Shown here: one piece after another, positions 42,258 through 57,200 of the stretch
Layout of the letters: the number at the start of each line of letters is the position of its first letter
Position numbering within the stretch: position 1 is the stretch's first letter
Assembly: GCF_000003815.2 (NCBI RefSeq)
Contig: NC_049980.1
Location: 7,864,175 to 7,928,174 of the forward strand
Source: Branchiostoma floridae
Taxonomy: Eukaryota; Chordata; Leptocardii; Amphioxiformes; Branchiostomatidae
DNA: 64,000 nt
Direction of reading: 5' to 3'
Position numbers and translations under genes: made by a program
The notes under the pieces: model-generated
What the model was told of the DNA's origin: nothing
The model's input: the letters and a program-made list of their open reading frames with translations, nothing else
The model's database searches: none

Positions 42258-45200
42258 TTGTGTACGTGTGTGTGTGTGCGTGTGTGTGTGTGTGTATGTC
42301 CGTGCGTGTTTGTATGTGCGCCAGTATGCGCCTGTTGTCTAAGTAGGTGTACGTGTTTTGAGAACTGGTTTAATTATTTAAACACACAATGTCGTGTAAA
42401 AGATTATAGTCCGAGGACTAAATTGCCTCGTACACTGTACAGGAGAGGCTGGCGCTTAGGACTAAAACAATGGAATGTCATGCCTAAGTGCATTAACATA
42501 CTTATCACAATTTCCACTAAACTTTACAATTTAAAATTGTGGGTCTACACACCATCAAGTAAATATATATCTATGTCAATTATAAAATCGATCTCATTCT
42601 GAATGATTAAAATGTGACACTTCAAAGACTAATGTGAGTTTAACAGATCGATACAATAAGGCAGCGTGGTATTCCTGAAACGCGATGTTCGGCGAACAAT
42701 GACGGCCCGCCTCAGTGACCAGAACTGACATGCGGTGAAGATGATGATGATGATGATGTTCGGCACTTAAACTGGCTGAAGTTATCAGCATTTCTGAGGT
42801 CCCTGCTGTGCTTTGCGGTGCTTGTGTATGTGGTTATATGGTCTTATGTATCTGTATGTTTACACGCGCTCAGCTTTGGACAATAGATGCAAGAGACCTG
42901 AAAAAGATGCAGAAAAATATGAAATAGATAGCTATAACGGCTTTATCAAAATCAAATGTAACTAAGACTTACACATCTACATAACATGCACTGTGAGTGA
43001 CTTCAGACTTAACGTAACTGCAGGTTCGTGATGGCGATATCATCGGATATGACCTGAACTTCCAGCCTTCTGTCACTTCTTTGTCTGCAAACTGGGACAG
43101 CTTTGGCGAGGGGAGTCAGCAAGGTGATGCATTCTTCTGTTTGAAAATTCTTTTATTTAACATTATTAAATAATATAAGCCTATTGGTGTGAGCCTTAAC
43201 ACTATCACGACTAGATATATCCGTTATACAGATACATGCCCAATATACAGCGCCGTTTATGACCGGGATAGAATATTCCCCCGAAGAAAACAGCATTGCG
43301 CACGTATAGCACAAAACACAGGGGCGTCGGCCTAGTTGAGGGCTTCAGTTCGGGGGTCAGCGATCAAACCCTGGTACAGAGAACTTTTGTGGGATGAACG
43401 ATTATCCCGTTATCTTAGCTTAGCATAGAATATTTAAGCTTTACAACAACAATAACAATTTTTAAAATTTGTTTTTCATGTACACCATTACCACATCTAC
43501 ATTCCAATTCAAGTTGAGTTATTCTATAAACTTATGCTGTTGGTACATTCAAGGTGAACCTGGCACAGACAAGAAACAGACAATAGGGTACTACGAAGTG
43601 GCCATTGGAACGGATCGTCGCTTTCCTGGAACCAGGGATAACGTACACCCTTTCGTTAATGTTGGGTTGAAGCAGACACACATGTTTAACAACTTGCAGG
43701 TATCTCTATTTCTTATGCTCTACAATTCTACTTACATAAAGCATAGATGACATTGAGTAGAACAGTCCCTGAGTTATGCTGCGCATATACCAATGAACAA
43801 ATTATAGGGAAACAACCATCTTACCGGAAGAAAGTCTTATAGCAAAGATACTTATAGACTATATAGTGTCCCTTTTTCTTGATTTAACCCTTCTTTATAG
43901 AAATGTTGAAAATGGTTCAAATTCTAATTCATATCAGCCCTACAGCGTCAGCTGTGACAAACAGTCCTATACGAGAATGGCAGTCCCTACCACATGGGGC
44001 ACATCTGTAAGCTGACTCGGGTCTGTTGCGGAGGCATTTTTGCAGAATCGGTTTCCTTCTGCCATGCGTATCAGTCTGATTTCTCCTGATTTTAGCTGCC
44101 TGGACAGTGTGCATCTCCTACTGTATCTTTCATTTGCAAGGTCCTCCCAGTGCTCTGTGTCAATATCAACAGCCCCCAAGCCTCTCTAGCGAACATCTTG
44201 TGGCGGTCCAGTGTTTCTCTTTCCTTAGATGATACGTTCTCCGTAGAGTAGGTCTTTGGGGATTCGGCCATCCCTCATGCGATGGACGTGGCCCAGTCAG
44301 CGTGCGTTGTCTGAGAAGGGTGAACATGGTTGAGAGTCCAGCACGAGACAGCACTTCAGCATTGGTAACTTTGTCCTTCCATCCCACACAGCTTATCCCA
44401 CAAGTAGCGACATACTACATCACCGTTAGAGCTCATAGCGTTTCAACTGCCGTAGCGGAGGTGACGTCTAACGGTATACAAGTGGGTTATGGTGGACAGG
44501 TCTTATCTGTGGGACACGTCGATATTAACAGGTAAGCTAATCTAGTAAAATACGATAAGGAAAAATATCCATTATTTCTTACGAATGTACATTTTGTTTG
44601 GCTATACATGGTCTGAACGCAGAAGGTTTGTTTGAATTGAGTGGTCTCCATTTTGATTTCGTTGCTCATGATATTCATTAGCACAAGGACTTAGGGTCAA
44701 GTGATGTTTTGCCCATTTTCTATCAATAGGTTCATCGCCTCTACTGCAGAAGTGTCTTTCTCTTGGGAAGGTTTTGCTTTCGCCCTTCCTTTGCTTTACA
44801 GCCAGTGGGGCATTGGGCACACAGATGGGAATTTAACACAACTAGACTGCAAGAAATTAGTAAGTATATATAATGTATTTCATTGACTGAGAAAATGTCT
44901 CTCACTGCATGGTTTAGATATGACGTACTTCAATTGGGACTTTCGGTTAGGTAAGATTGGTGATAAGATATTGATAAAGAAAGGAGACTATGTACCTTAT
45001 CACGATTATCAACATTATTAAGTGCATGCTTAATTACTGCATCTTTACACGTTTTAGAAAATCTGTGATGCAGAAGACTCTGAAGACTGTGCCAATCTGA
45101 TGAGGAAGTTCGATATCCACCCGCTCACCAATGTTGGGAAGGATACGGCAGTAAAGGTTGTGGACCTTGAGCTTCAGCACAACAGAACATATACAGTGGT

Positions 45201-48200
45201 AGTCATAGTAACGGACCAGTCAGCGGAATGCTCATCAGCATCATCTCATGTAACTGTTGACGTCACTCCACCTTACGATGGAAGCGTTTGGGTTGGTTCT
45301 TTCGAAGGAACGGTGGGTATAGATACCTTTTAAGGTTTTGAGATTGTTTTTAAGATAGCAGTTCAACTGACATTTGATTGGCCCGTACACTCTGGTCCTA
45401 AATAGGCAATAACTCAACACTTAACATCTCCAGGTAGCATTTTCTTAAGTTTTCCTTCTTGTCTGTTCGTAGTCTATCTCTTACTCAGGCAGGACGGATG
45501 AGCTGCATGTTTCCTGGGCCGACTTTTCAGACCCAGAGAGCGGCATTGATCACTACGAGATTGCCGTGTTCTCAGGAGCGGCTTGTTCAGATGACTCTGA
45601 TGAACGGTCCCAGGTCACTGACTTTGTAAAGGTCCCATCTAATTACACTCGTTACACCATTTCGGACATTTCGCTAGAGGTAGGTGTTAACTCTTAACAT
45701 ATTTTGTTTTTGAAAGAGGTCCAAACCCTTGGTCCTGTTTTATTTGCGTTTGGTACTCTTAGAAAGAAAACATTGTATTCCCTGCACATCAATATATTCT
45801 ACACAACCTTCCAGCATGGCATCCCATACTTCGTAATGCTACATGCGTTCAACAAGGCTGGCTTGTCGACCTTCACGGAGTCCCCACCCATCCTGCTTGA
45901 TCTGGAGGATCCGGTTGGTGGAACGGTGAAGGATGGGCGGGACTTCAGTAGTGACGTCACTCATCAAAGTTCAACCACTGCCATGGACGGTAAGAAGCGG
46001 CTTTATTAGCTTTTCATGTGATCAAAAATGTTTCTGAACCTATGTGTCTGTAAAGAACATACGAGTTTGTATTCAATCCGCTGATTTTTTATTGAGCATA
46101 TGTAAGATACATCATTTCATCAGTATCATCTACTATACAGCAGAGATATCGATGACTACATTGTGCAGCCTATCCAGCTGGCTTACGTTAGATTAAAGGT
46201 TACTAAATTTTCTCTCCGTGATCTCAGCAACATTTATCTACCTGACAACTCACGATGGCGACCGATGTCCATCTCGTCAGTATTCAATGGAAGAAGAGGA
46301 ACCTGGGTGGGTTCCTGTCTCCATGGGCTCGATTTATCGAGGCAACAGTAATCACAGGATACTATTTACTAGTGATGAGGTAGGTGTGATCATTCGATTT
46401 TGCTGTGAACTAGCTCTAAAGTTGTGTCCTCTTAGTAGAAAAAGTGCATTTCAGTTTATTGAGTCATATGAAGCAATTGCTTGACCGCTCTCTTTCGTTG
46501 CCTTCTGACACCATTACTGTCCCTCGCCATTATCTACAGTTAACATTTGGTGAAGACGGTTTGTCCATCACCATGTCGAGAGACGTACAACAGACACGGA
46601 TGTACTCAGGTGCGTACTCCACCCGGGCAGACATGCAGGGAGGCGGCTCCTACAGGTTCGACATGATCGCTGCGAGCGGCGACATCAAAGCCGTCACCAG
46701 TGTTGTGTTCTGGGACGGCCCGGCAGGCGTGGTGGGAGACTTGGATACTCCGGTAGAGCAGTGGGCTCAGGAAGAGGCAGCGACCGAATCTGTAGATTGT
46801 ACATGTTGTCTTAGAAATGACACTGGAACACAGATTCACTCAACCGCAGGTGAGAATGTACGCCTTTGTTTTTTATCCCTTTTTTTGAGCTGATGTAGCC
46901 ATACCATCTTCTGTTCTACTATTAAAAATCAAAGTTACTTTAACTGTTTACTGAACCTCAGTTCCAGTTGAGAATGGGGGATGCCCGTGCAACTGTGTCC
47001 AGAATCACTTGAATACAACCATTCCACTGCTGAATACAACTTCAACGTCAACAGTGAACTACGAGACGGTTGATAAGAATCCAAATGATCAATCTCAGAT
47101 ACAGATTCCTTATGCAGGATGTGGACTTCAAATACACCCTGGTGAGCAAAAAAAAATCATACTTCAGGTATCACCCGTCTGGTAGCGGTTGATTTATAAT
47201 ATTGTTCACGAGACAGTCGCTTACTTTATATTGATACATTCCATACGTTTTAAGTGCAGAAGTCTATCCTCTGCTATGAATAAAACCCGTGAAATATACA
47301 AATCCACATATACAGCTGCATTGTGTCTCTTCTGAAGGTATTATGGCTGCGAGCATTGAGAGCCATTATGCCCTGCTGTGGTGCCGCTTTGCCAACGATA
47401 TGGTCGAACCCCAACAAGAGATGGTCTCGTTGGACTTTGACCCTTCAAGCGGATGGCATTCATACGAGCTGAGAGTTATCATTAAAAGGACCTTTGCGGT
47501 AGGGGTAAGTATCTAACAAAAATTATATAAATGGACTCTTATTGAGCTTCAAGACGGATTTGAGAAATCATTATATATAAACACATTCAGCTATGTACAA
47601 TTGAACTTGTTAGTTCTTATGATATAAAAAATACTCCTGTTATACATTTTCAACTTTTCCGTTTGATAATTGTAGGAAGATTGGAGTTTGGAGCTCTTTG
47701 TAGATGGTAGACCGCTGGCCGTTATGAACGGCATCCCAGTTTTCGGCATCCCAGTTTTCAGCGACCAAGCCCGGCTAGCCCTGGCCGTCTGGAACCGAGA
47801 CGACTTCATACCTGAAGTGCAAGACGTATTCAGCAGCCCTGAAGCTACTGCATTCTTCAGAGATCTGAGGTTTGTAAATTTGTAACAATCAAACAACAAA
47901 GACGTTAATAAGGAGTTAATAAAACAATAAACAATAAATTGAAGGTAGTGGACAAAAGACATCTCGCATGTAGGCTGCATTGGGTAACTCTGATTGTTAT
48001 TTTCAAAGATCCTTAGTTTGATCGTAAACCATATTATTAAAAATTTCTCCATGCTATTCTTTTGTGACCGTATTAAAATTAACAAATTATAGGGTGATCT
48101 CTGTACTTTATTTAAGTACTTTAAGAGCTCTTGGCCTCCGAGACAGAGACCTCCTGTCTGTCATGAGCGACAGAGTCGTCTGGAGGAACTTTATAGTGTC

Positions 48201-51200
48201 ACCGGATGGATGACTGATGATGATGATTAGAGCTCTTCCTTATTGAAATATTGTTCTATCTATATCTGCAGGCTACCACCAAGCGCAGATAACCTATGTC
48301 GCTATGGAGACCCATTCCGTCCCGGGGACAACAGTGTCTCTGTTTTTTATGCAGGAGTTGGGACCGAAAAGTTCAGGGATGATGTCGCACCTTTCCGGGA
48401 GGTCAGTTAAATTTTAATTTCAAAACGTCAGATGTAATTTAAAGTACTCACTAACTTTGTGTACTCGTTTATAAATTCATTGACATTTTACATGGTATTA
48501 GTTGCTGGATCTTCTTACTTCTTCCTAGATGCATACGCTGGAATTTAATTATTTTAACATTTATAATAATATTTCTTTTCTCTATCTTTTTCAGATTGCC
48601 CGTCCCTGCGTTCCATGTGTTAAGTCATGTGACAAGTTTGACTGTGACCCGGACTGTTCCGACGTTGACATTTCAGCCTTCCACGTCAGGATAGACAACC
48701 TTACTCTCAGTCCTAACGTCAGCTTCAAGCAGCTGGATGGTATAAACGTTACAGACACTGCTGCGGTCTACTACATCACAGTTAAAGCTGTATCAGGTAC
48801 ATCACCTTTCTTCGGTAGAAAATGTAAAGATTAAGCTTATTGAAGTTTGGATGACCTTGAAATGTTTCATTTGGTGAAAACATGTCATTTCTCATGTCAT
48901 TACCTCTGTGTTTACATATTGTTTCCGAGCCCCTATTGTATCTGACAAAAGTTCCGAATAGCGAAAATTTCCTGTTAATCGACAACGTGTCTTATTCTTT
49001 CTTATGTGTATGCTTGGTGTTGATGTTTAATTTTCCACTACGCGGTAAAATACATCATTTAGGTGAAGCGTTTTTGAAGATCCTGTGCCTTGACATACAT
49101 ATTTATATGTCTCTATCTATAGGATCTGGACGTACAGCATTGGCTTGTTCAAATGGTGTTTACGTCGACGTCACACCGCCAGACATCCAGGGTATAGACC
49201 ACGTGGACATGTCATGGGACGATGAAGAGATTGGAGAGTACCAGGGGAGCAACAGCACAATCGCCGTTAGGTACAGTGCCTTCGACAGAGAAAGTCAGGT
49301 ATTCAAATTCAATTTTTTTACACCAATACCTTAACGGATGATACAACTGATTTAATGTCCGCACATGTTGGCTGTTTGAATACTCTCTTGTGGAGGAAAA
49401 ACTCTTGAACTCACATTTACATAAATCTATCTACCTAACATGATGGCATTTATATTTGTAAGCTATGACGCAAAGGACAAACATTTGAAGCGTCCATTCG
49501 CCTTGTAGGTTGCTGAGTACTTTTGGGCAATAGGGACGGCTCCGTGGGCAACTGATGTTCAGCCCTTCAAGTCCAACGGTCTACAAGAGATGGCTGTGAA
49601 CTCTGACCTAGAGGGTATTTTGCATCATGGTTCAACGTATTACGTCACTCTAAAAGCTGTCAACGGTGCTGGTCTGGAGACAACAGTAACCTCTTCAGGT
49701 GATGTTTTTTAATGGCAATATAATTGAAGTATTATTTTCAGACATTACCAATACAATGGACTATCGTCTTAACTTTGCCATAGTTTTCTACAAAGAATTT
49801 CGTTACATACAGAATGTCAAGATGGGTATCAATTTATGTCGTAGGCGTCAAAGTGCTTCAGGGGTACCCAAATGTCACAAAGACGAACACAACTGCGCTA
49901 TTTGGTGCGAATTTACCACACGATGTCTATCCTGATGACGTCATGGAGGTGACTGACCTGACACACGTAGGAATCTCATGGGAGCGTCCACAGGAGGACC
50001 AAAGCATCACCTCCATCTGTAAACCTACTTATTGTTTACTTCTTAGACGAGTGTCAAGCTTTAGACGAGTGTTTGATATGTCGTGAAATGTGCAAATCAT
50101 ATCGGTGCTTAATTTCCTGTTTAATTTATTTCACCACCACAGCAAAATTATATCTGCAGGAAAGCCTACCGGCTTCCTGAATTAGGTAACTTTGTTACAA
50201 GTTCGGCATGCGCAGAGTACACACAAATAAACATACAATGCAGATCAATTTTACAGCTACAATGTAACTGTAGTATCTAATTGTAGAGAATGATACGTAC
50301 AGGGTCCTCTTCCATGTATTATTCATTCTTCCCGATTGTACTGCTAACCCAGTCCAATGTTAGAAAATTTCATGGGATTTTAATTATGATATTCTAAAGT
50401 ACATGTTAGGTTGACTGTGGGTTCCTTGGGTGCTCTTTCTTCAAGGTAAAATCTACGAAAATGAAGGAAGTTTGTTGTTACATGGAATATTTTATCCAGT
50501 CTTCAGTGTAAGCAGCAGCGAGGACGGAACTGGTGACATCTTTCCCAAAACCCGGGTTGGTCTCAACGACTCGGGCAGCGTTGTCATTGCAGACGGGAAG
50601 GTAGAAACTTACGGCAGAGTTGTGAACATCACTGATATACGGCAGCATAGCGGTGAAGTGAAGGATGTAGTAGAGTCAAGCAAATTTGTGATGGAACCTG
50701 GCAGGTGGGCAAAATCTGACCATCATCATCTGTTACACTTTGCGTTTATCTGTCGAGATACAACTATATGTATATGCAAAGGACTACAATCAGTAAAAGG
50801 ACCAATTTTCGTACCAGCTGTGTACCGTAATAAAATCATATTTGTGATGAACATGTTTCGTTGTAGCACATGACAAATTTGTAAATGTTGCAAGAACAAA
50901 TGTCGTTTTAAGAATGTTGTTTGTTAATTGACACGGAATCAATTATGGCATTAAGTGATTATTTACTTCAAAGTCTTTACAATACTGTATATGTACATAA
51001 TGTGGACATATATTTCTTAATCTTTTGTTCAGGACTTTGTATCCGAAGTTACTTCTATGTAACGGTGCTCATCAGTGTACGGATGTCAACGTAAAGAAGT
51101 CAATTTACATTCGTAAGTGTCTTGACGGAAAATACGCTAAATATACTTGATCTGTTAATACGGTCAACCATCTTATGTTTTGGCCGATGGCGTCATTGAA

Positions 51201-54200
51201 TAAGCCTGATTTATTCATATTTGATTATGAAATATTTACTTAACTGTATGAGTTTTTTTTCATATTATCAAAATATAGAAAATATGAGCAATGTAGAAAG
51301 AAAACCTGTAAAATGCATTGTTATAACCGTTTTTGTCAAAAATGCCTGTCAACAACCGGTTGCTATGGCAACACGAAAATGAAAAACTTTCCTTGTAAAA
51401 TTGTTGACACTCATCATCATCATCGCGGGCTACTTGCCCGGACCAAGTCCACCCTCTCCTTCCAGACTTCTCTGTCCCCCATTGCGTTCTTAAGGTCCTC
51501 GACCCGAAGCCCCACATCACGTGCAAGTTGGTCTATGTATGTTAGTCTAGGTCGTCCAGCATGTGCATAAATGAATTTAAAAAGTCTCCAAATTTCGTCT
51601 AGCGTACACCGTTCAGGCTCTAGCGTACGCCGTTCAGGCTTTATGCGACATCAAAATTGGCGTAGGCCTCAAAATCAACCCCCTCCCAAATCCGAATAGA
51701 TTTACGTTAAGTTCTGTTATCTTTAATTATGTCAACGTTAAGTTATATTACAACTTAAATTGTTATGAATATACTGAAATTCCAAAGTACTTGTCTCACT
51801 ACAGATGTTGATGATCCAAGTTAAAATAAAGCAGGAGAATTTAAAGGATAGGTCCACTTAAAATTCTCTTAAAAGTTTACGATTCTGGTTGCCATGGAGT
51901 TGTTATATAATCTTTTTCATTTTCTTGAAATAGGACCAGGAGACATTACTGCAGTATCTCACAACGGAGAGGGAGTAGAAGTCGTGTTGAACCAGACTAA
52001 ATTCACAAGCATTTCAATAAGAACTCCGGGAGGTCAGTGCGTTATTTTTGTTATCTTCTGTCGTCTATATTGTAGAAAACATTTTTTTTTCATTTTACCT
52101 TGTAAAATTATTTACAATTTGTATTCAATAAAATTCAAATGAACCTTTTATGTTTAAGGACTGCGAAAAGGCACTGCAATTGTATCTGGTTTGCTTGAAG
52201 ACAAAGATATCACAACTGAATACACGTCAGACGCTTCAGCAGACTTCAAGCCCTTCGTCACCGATCCAAGTTTTACCAAGGATATCGCTGACCGATGGCT
52301 GAAGAACAGGTATAACTCTGAGTTTTATTACTGTTTGTCATATTGATATGTAAGCACCAACACTTTGATTTTAAGCTAATAGACAAGGATGTAGTAAGAT
52401 TAACTTTTTTTCTTAATACTTGTACTTCCGGATCGCACACTGTTTTCTCTCCATACCGGATGTCTATTCACTTAGGATACAGTATTGGTTGGACGTCAAT
52501 TTCTTCGTGACCACGTTGGGGAATGTGGAGCTACCAGGTCCCATCAACATTACCGTGCCTATCAACACAACACAGATAGAGCCTGGACTGGAACCACGAC
52601 TTCTCTACTGGAACTTGGGTAAATAACCTGTTATTCTAAATTTATGTAGTTTACACAGCTACCAGATACCAAATGTCATTTTATAGAGATGAGTTGTTTA
52701 TGATTTTAGGCAAGACACTACTGGTAAAAACACTGTGTTTTGCAAATCCAGAACAAGGAGAATGGCAAGATGCACAAAGAACATGTAGCAGAGGCGGGGA
52801 AGCACAAACGCCTTTAGATTGGACGGACAATTACGCGCATTTCCAGGTATTCAAGAGCATTCGTCATTTAACTTATGTCGTATTCTCGTTGTTTTGATAA
52901 AGCATCCTCTTGGCGTATTAATACTAGGTTCTGTTTCCTGATTTCCAAAGTGAGAAAGCGTAATGTACGAATGCTATGTGTAAAGTTGAGTTTTAGCGAT
53001 ATGTAAATCAACTAAAGTCGCTGTTATCTAACCCTTAGCTCTGTTACTTTCTAGGTGTGCAAAACCAATGTTTACAACAGAAAGAGGAATGCCAGACGAA
53101 TGCCCAAAAGTATACACGAAGCCAGAGGTTACTTCCAAGGCTCCACGCATCTCACCCTCGCCGCTGTTGACAAGACCTTTCTGAACTCTCCTCCGGTCCT
53201 TACTTCCGACACTTACATAAATGTGCGTGAAGATGAAGAAAGGGCGATCATGATCGAGTACTATGATAACGAAGACGATCGTCTTGCCTTCTTCATCACT
53301 GGCCCGCCTCACCTCGGACAAGCTCAGCTCCGCAATGAAGAGGTTTGTGATGACAAAATTAAGTCCCATCTTCTGCCAACCAATAATGAACCAATTGTAC
53401 ACTCTCGTTGCTTAGTGCCGATACAGCTATATTATTCGACTACCCCATTCCACATACACGTTTAAATGAAATGTCCACAACATCTGAGCATAGGGAAATT
53501 CATGTCATGGGAGACTTTAATGTGGACTGGATTAAAACGTCAGATGTATCAAAGAAACTACATGGTATGACACAAAGCTACGGTGTGCAACAGTTAGTTG
53601 ACAAACCAACAAGAACTGTGAACCGAGGACTATCAGTGGTGGCATCTTGCATCGATCTGTTATTTACAAACCAACCAGACAAATGCAGCAAGATAACCAT
53701 AAGGACAGTTGGCTTCTCAGATCATGATGCCGTGATGTTTACACGCAAGGCAAAGATCCCAACAACAGGGCCAAGAACTGTGCATAAAAGAACATACAAG
53801 AACTTCACTGAGGACGCATTCCTTTATGAAATGAAGGAGGCGCCGTGGCACTTGGTGTATAACTTTGATGATGTTGACCAGGCGACTGAGATGTTCGCTG
53901 ACATTCTACAGGACACATGTGACAGACATGCACCAATGAGGAAATTCACTGTCAGATCAAACGCAGCCCCTTGGCTGACCCCAGACATCAAGGAACTGAT
54001 GCAAATGAGAAATGAGGCAAAGAGGGACGCCAAAGCAACTGGACTAGCATCAGACTGGGCTGTATACCGGAAGCTCAGAAACAGAGTGGTATCAGTCTGT
54101 CGCAGGGCAAAGGTTCAGTTTTACAGGGACACATTTGAAGAATGTAGTGGGAACCCGAAAAAGACATGGAATACCATCAACTCCCTTCTTGGAAGGAAAC

Positions 54201-57200
54201 ATACTGTAAGTCCAGCCTGTGTGCAAGAAGGCGGAAAGCTTCTCAGCAAACCCCGGGACATAGCAGAGCATTTCGCAAAGTTCTATGACACCAAGGTTGC
54301 CAACCTTCGCTCTGGTATGAGCAACACAGCCGGTGATGAAACATACTCAAACCTCGGGCAGGAGGCCTTCGTGCTAAAGTCAGTCACAGTAAGGGACGTG
54401 CACAAGATTCTGTCAAGACTTCCGGATGGTAAAACCCCAGGATGCGACGGAATAGACAACAAACTCCTGAGGATTTCTTCAGACATCATAGCAGAACCAC
54501 TGACTTACATAATCAATTTGTCTTTTGCAACAGGAACTTTCCCAGCAAAATGGAAGCATGCCAAGGTGATACCGCTTCTGAAAGACAGCAGTAAACCACT
54601 GTCCGGACAAAACTCTCGCCCTGTAAGTCTCCTTCCAACTTGTGGCAAGGTATGCGAGATTGTTGCCAGTGAACAGATCGTCTCATACTTCTCCCGCTCA
54701 GGTCATCAATCAGAAGCACAACACGCGTACCGTAAACTCCACTCTACAGAAACAGTCCTTCTGAAGATGACAGATGAGTGGCTGGACAGTATGGACAAAG
54801 GACTTATGACCTCGGTAGTGTTGCTGGACTACAGTGCGGCGTTTGACTTAGTAGACCACGCCCATCTTCAGAAGAAACTCGAAATGTACGGTTTCTCAGA
54901 GGAAGCGTTGTCTTGGATCATGTCATACTTGTCAAACCGCAAGTGGCAGGTCTATGCAAACGGGGCATACAGTCAGAGCCGAGTGTTGCAATGCGGGGTG
55001 CCGCAGGGAAGTTGTTTGGGACCACAACTGTACAGTATTTACGTCAATGACATGTCCAGTACAGTAGAGAATGGGGAACTGGACCAGTATGCTGACGACA
55101 GTACAGTACATGCAGCAGGACGCACTGTACAGGACATAAGAACAAAGACTCTGGTGGATTTAGAATGTGTGGCTAAATGGTCGGACCACAACATGCTTAA
55201 ACTGAACAACGGCAAGACAAAGACCATGCTGGTTGGGACGTCTAAGAAGACAAGAGTCGCACCTCCACTACAGTTGGAACTCAGGGGGCAGAGTTTACAA
55301 CAAGTACCCACTGTCAAGCTTTTGGGAGTACATGTCGACCAAAACCTCACATTCGACAATCATGTAGACCATGTTGTAAAGAACTGTAATAGAAGCATGG
55401 CGCAAGTGAACAGGGTGAGGAAATTACTTCCGCGCAGACTGAGGATAAAACTGATTCAGGCCCTTGTACTAACACATCTAGACTACTGCAGTTCGGTGTG
55501 GGCAAGTACGTCTAAGAAGAACATAAACCGGCTACAGGTCGTGCAGAACAGAGCGGCCAGGATCGCCCTTGGTTGCCACAGGTACACAAGCAGGGACGCT
55601 TTGCTGCAGACGCTAGGATGGCTGTCCGTGAAAGACAGAATCCAGCAGAAAAGTGTAGAGACTTTTCGTAAGATGATGAAAAACAAACAACCAGTCTGTC
55701 TGTATAAACAGGTCAAAATGCAGTCCCATGGATATCAAACACGCTCATCAAAATCCCAAACTATCAGACTACCAAAGCCCAGAACAAATGCTCAAAAGAA
55801 AAGGTTTTTGTACAGAATGTCCAGCACATGGAATGGTTTGCAATAGATAATTGGTCCCATTGTATATATAAAACCTCTAGTAGTCATTAAGTAATCTTTT
55901 ATCACGTGTGAATTTTTATGTACATTGTATAGATTGTATGTCTTCCTGTGTGTCAGGTTTTTGTCCTGTTATGTTTAATAATTGTTGATAAAGACCACAG
56001 GAAGAGTAGCTTCAATGTACTCCATTGTTATGCTAATTGTGGATCTTAATAAAGTCAAGTCAAGTCCACTTCAACTTCTCTTTGCCTTCAATTCCAGGAT
56101 TTCCTGATTGTCCTTTACGACCCCCGCCTGGATTGTTACGGAACAGACACAATCAACATATTGGCTGTAGAGATGCTGCCAAACAACATGAACCCTCACC
56201 ACGTCAACGTCGAGCTGGTGGTGGAGGTGCAGCCCAGCAATGACGATCCAGTTCTGTTTGTCCTTGTTGAGAACAACCCTGCCGTAATCGTTCCCACCAA
56301 ACGGTTAGACCTTACAGTGGAGGTGAACCGTGTGTCTAATGTGAAGTATATTGACCTCCAAGTGGTCATCGGAGCCTATGACGTTGAACCTGAGGACACG
56401 GTGACTCTGTACTTTAGTGCAGGGGGTAATGGCACCATATCAACATCACAGCAGGAAAGGCGTGTTGACTTCAGTTACGATGGTTGCAGCACCAACAACA
56501 CTTGGTTTTCGGTTGTCAGAGAACACGATAAAAGCAACTCTACAAGAGCTCTACATCTGGGCCCATGTGACATTCAAGCACCGCATCCTTTACAAGACAT
56601 GGCTTGGGTATTCACCACTCTCACATACAGACCACATACAAACTTCACAGGTAATATACACCTGCTTCTATACCGATAGATACATTGCTATGGAATTATT
56701 ATTAATTCTTCAGTTTTGTTCATGATTGTACAAATCTTTAATTTTTTGAACACGTTAGGCCACACCAATTTTAATTGCTTGGTTCACGGATTTTTTCATA
56801 AAAAATATGGAGCGAAAGGGAAAAAAAATTGTGAAATGGTTGGGGTAAAGATAATGGCTAATCCAAAACATAAAGAATAAAAAGTTTTCAGCTTGAAAAA
56901 AGCACAAAAACACTATTACTGTACAGTAACAGCACCTGTTCGTTGAAAATTACAAAAGTAGTGTCAGTTTATATGTTTGTCCCATTCTGAATGAATGAAA
57001 AATACAACTGCAATAATAATACCCACATTTTAAGGAGCTAATAATATAAAGGCCAATTTGCTACACCAGAAAGTTGGTGAATGATTTCATTAATGGTGAA
57101 AATTTGTTGACTGGTAATTTTTATTTTTATTTTGCTTCACCAAAAAATAGGAGCGAGCGAATTCGTGAACCAAGCAATTAAATTGGTGTGGCCTTAAGAC

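Noticed and set aside
42106..42602. Long Cys/Val-rich open frames over 42.1-42.3 kb
   Set aside because: They are translations of a (TG)n microsatellite and have no splice or homology support.
42600..42750. Possible LINE C-terminus before a (GATGAT) run
   Set aside because: Unlike the 48.1 and 51.4 kb fragments, no recognisable pol residues precede it.
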